A stretch of DNA of 20,184 bases from Conidiobolus incongruus B7586 (lineage: Eukaryota > Entomophthoromycota > Entomophthoromycetes > Entomophthorales > Conidiobolaceae), in assembly GCA_000697335.1 (NCBI GenBank), contig JNEM01014138.1, forward strand, positions 1-20,184, read 5' to 3'. Shown here piece by piece: positions 19,209-20,184 of the stretch. The notes under the pieces were generated by a model that was not told the DNA's origin, made no database searches, and saw only the letters and a program-made list of their open reading frames with translations. The position numbers and the translations under genes were made by a program. Each line of letters begins with the position of its first letter. Positions within the stretch are counted from its first letter, which is position 1.

Positions 19209-20184
19209 TTATTTAAGTTTTGGAAGTGGTTTGTAAATAGGTCTACCTTTTCTAACGTCGTGAGCATCCTTCATCTTGCGTCCCAAATTATCCAAATCCT
19301 TCACCTTGTAAATTCGAACAATCCAATTCTCAGATGTGAAAGCTTCATCGAGTGTGTGGAGTTCAATATCGTAGGACACAGTACTGGACCCACGGACACG
19401 ATCCTGACCAGCTCTCCCTCCAAAGAGCTTGTTGTAGCCATAGTACGTAGTCTTGAACATTACACTGTCCTTCATGGTCTTGGAGGCGTTGTCATCAATT
19501 CTGTACTGACCATTGTTGAAGAAGCTGGCTTCCTTGACGTCATCGGGATACACGCCTTGGGCAATGCGTACCATCCACAGGAATTTGTTGATATCGTCTC
19601 CTGAGTATCCGATGAGACCTCCGTAAATGACTAGGACATAGTCAACATCGTGCTTTCTCAAAATTTCGTAAGAAACATCTTCATTGGAGGCTAAGACTTT
19701 GCCGACCGTGGCGATATGAGTATTGTTCCAAGTGTTGTTGTCGACAATCACGGTGCGATTAGCCATACCCGCGAGTTGGTAGCCGTAATCCCACCATGAT
19801 AAGATCTTGGCGTCGGGGTGAGAGTTTTGTCGTAACCAATAGTAAGCTTCACGGAAATCGTCAATAATTACGCGGTCTCCAGAACGGGTTGATGAGGAGA
19901 GAACGATAGAGGGAGATGAGTAAGAGTTGGAAGTGACCCAAGTACAGTGGAAGATGAATGTGATTAACATGGCGAGACCGGTTAAGCTCACGAAAAGTTT
20001 CGTTCCAATGCGAGGCAAAGAGGACCCTGATAAAGTATTGTTCTTCTCTTGGGATTCGGTGATGGGTCCTTTGTCAGCTAAGAAAGCATCCATTAATTTA
20101 GACATAGCAACACCAGCAGTGATGCACACAAGGGGAGTAAGGGTCAAAACCAAACGTACCATGACACCAGCGAAGTAGGAGGCG
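19209..20184 (-). CDS. Oligosaccharyltransferase catalytic subunit STT3 (C-terminal part, cut by window edge)
   Basis: Catalytic subunit of the ER oligosaccharyltransferase, which moves the lipid-linked glycan to Asn in N-X-S/T sequons. The visible 324 residues are the end of the protein; the frame runs open past the right edge (ASYFAGVMVRL, a typical STT3 stretch), so the methionine at 20162 is internal. Two membrane segments are visible (LVLTLTPLVCITAGVAM and FVSLTGLAMLITFIF), followed by the luminal domain. It holds the diagnostic SWWDYGYQ acceptor-binding motif (WWDYG at 19796-19782), a DINKFLWM stretch that fits the DxxKxxxM 'DK' motif, and sequons NRT, NNT and NNT close after WWDYG. The NNTWNNT block is where yeast Stt3 is itself glycosylated. 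The stop is TAA. No intron is seen in this part. It is convergent with MLH1, 259 bases away. Confidence 0.95.
   Translation of the reverse strand, partial: ASYFAGVMVRLVLTLTPLVCITAGVAMSKLMDAFLADKGPITESQEKNNTLSGSSLPRIGTKLFVSLTGLAMLITFIFHCTWVTSNSYSSPSIVLSSSTRSGDRVIIDDFREAYYWLRQNSHPDAKILSWWDYGYQLAGMANRTVIVDNNTWNNTHIATVGKVLASNEDVSYEILRKHDVDYVLVIYGGLIGYSGDDINKFLWMVRIAQGVYPDDVKEASFFNNGQYRIDDNASKTMKDSVMFKTTYYGYNKLFGGRAGQDRVRGSSTVSYDIELHTLDEAFTSENWIVRIYKVKDLDNLGRKMKDAHDVRKGRPIYKPLPKLK

Overview
This is AT-rich eukaryotic nuclear DNA, most likely from an early-diverging fungus. Very short GT-AG introns (about 48-69 nt) interrupt conserved single-copy genes, spacers are 75-90% A+T, and one gene joins a kinase-like domain to a long Sel1 array, an architecture known to be expanded in Glomeromycotina and relatives. 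The taxonomic placement is inference; another AT-rich opisthokont or an amoeba is not excluded.

Layout from left to right. Positions 1-3363 are an extremely AT-rich island with no recognisable gene and no CpG dinucleotide before 3286. Next, on the minus strand, is a six-exon nucleoporin gene of the NUP93/NIC96 family (6230 down to 3364), whose short last exon lies beyond the stop of the long open frame. A divergent promoter spacer (6231-7044) separates it from a plus-strand single-exon membrane protein of the DUF1295/steroid-reductase-like family (7045-8217). After a convergent AT-rich spacer comes a very long minus-strand gene (13736 down to 9270) encoding a degenerate kinase-like N-terminus followed by 29 Sel1 repeats. 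Its frame is broken by one in-frame TGA in repeat 7. Repeat 8 carries a 129-nt, stop-free, GT-AG-bounded insertion that looks like an exitron or a retained intron. A 2.6-kb spacer follows, then a ten-exon plus-strand MLH1 mismatch-repair gene (16382-18949) ending in the family's FERC terminus. The window ends in the C-terminal part of STT3, the oligosaccharyltransferase catalytic subunit, on the minus strand and cut by the right edge.

The genes do not form a pathway. NUP93, MLH1 and STT3 are housekeeping genes (nuclear pore, DNA repair, N-glycosylation), and the DUF1295 protein is a membrane enzyme of unknown substrate. The unusual locus is the Sel1 gene, with four oddities: a kinase-like domain without catalytic motifs, a lone TGA, a frame-preserving insertion, and a CSVQ (CaaX-like) end downstream of the TGA. 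The other notable region is the CpG-free left island with a locally strand-asymmetric loss of C.
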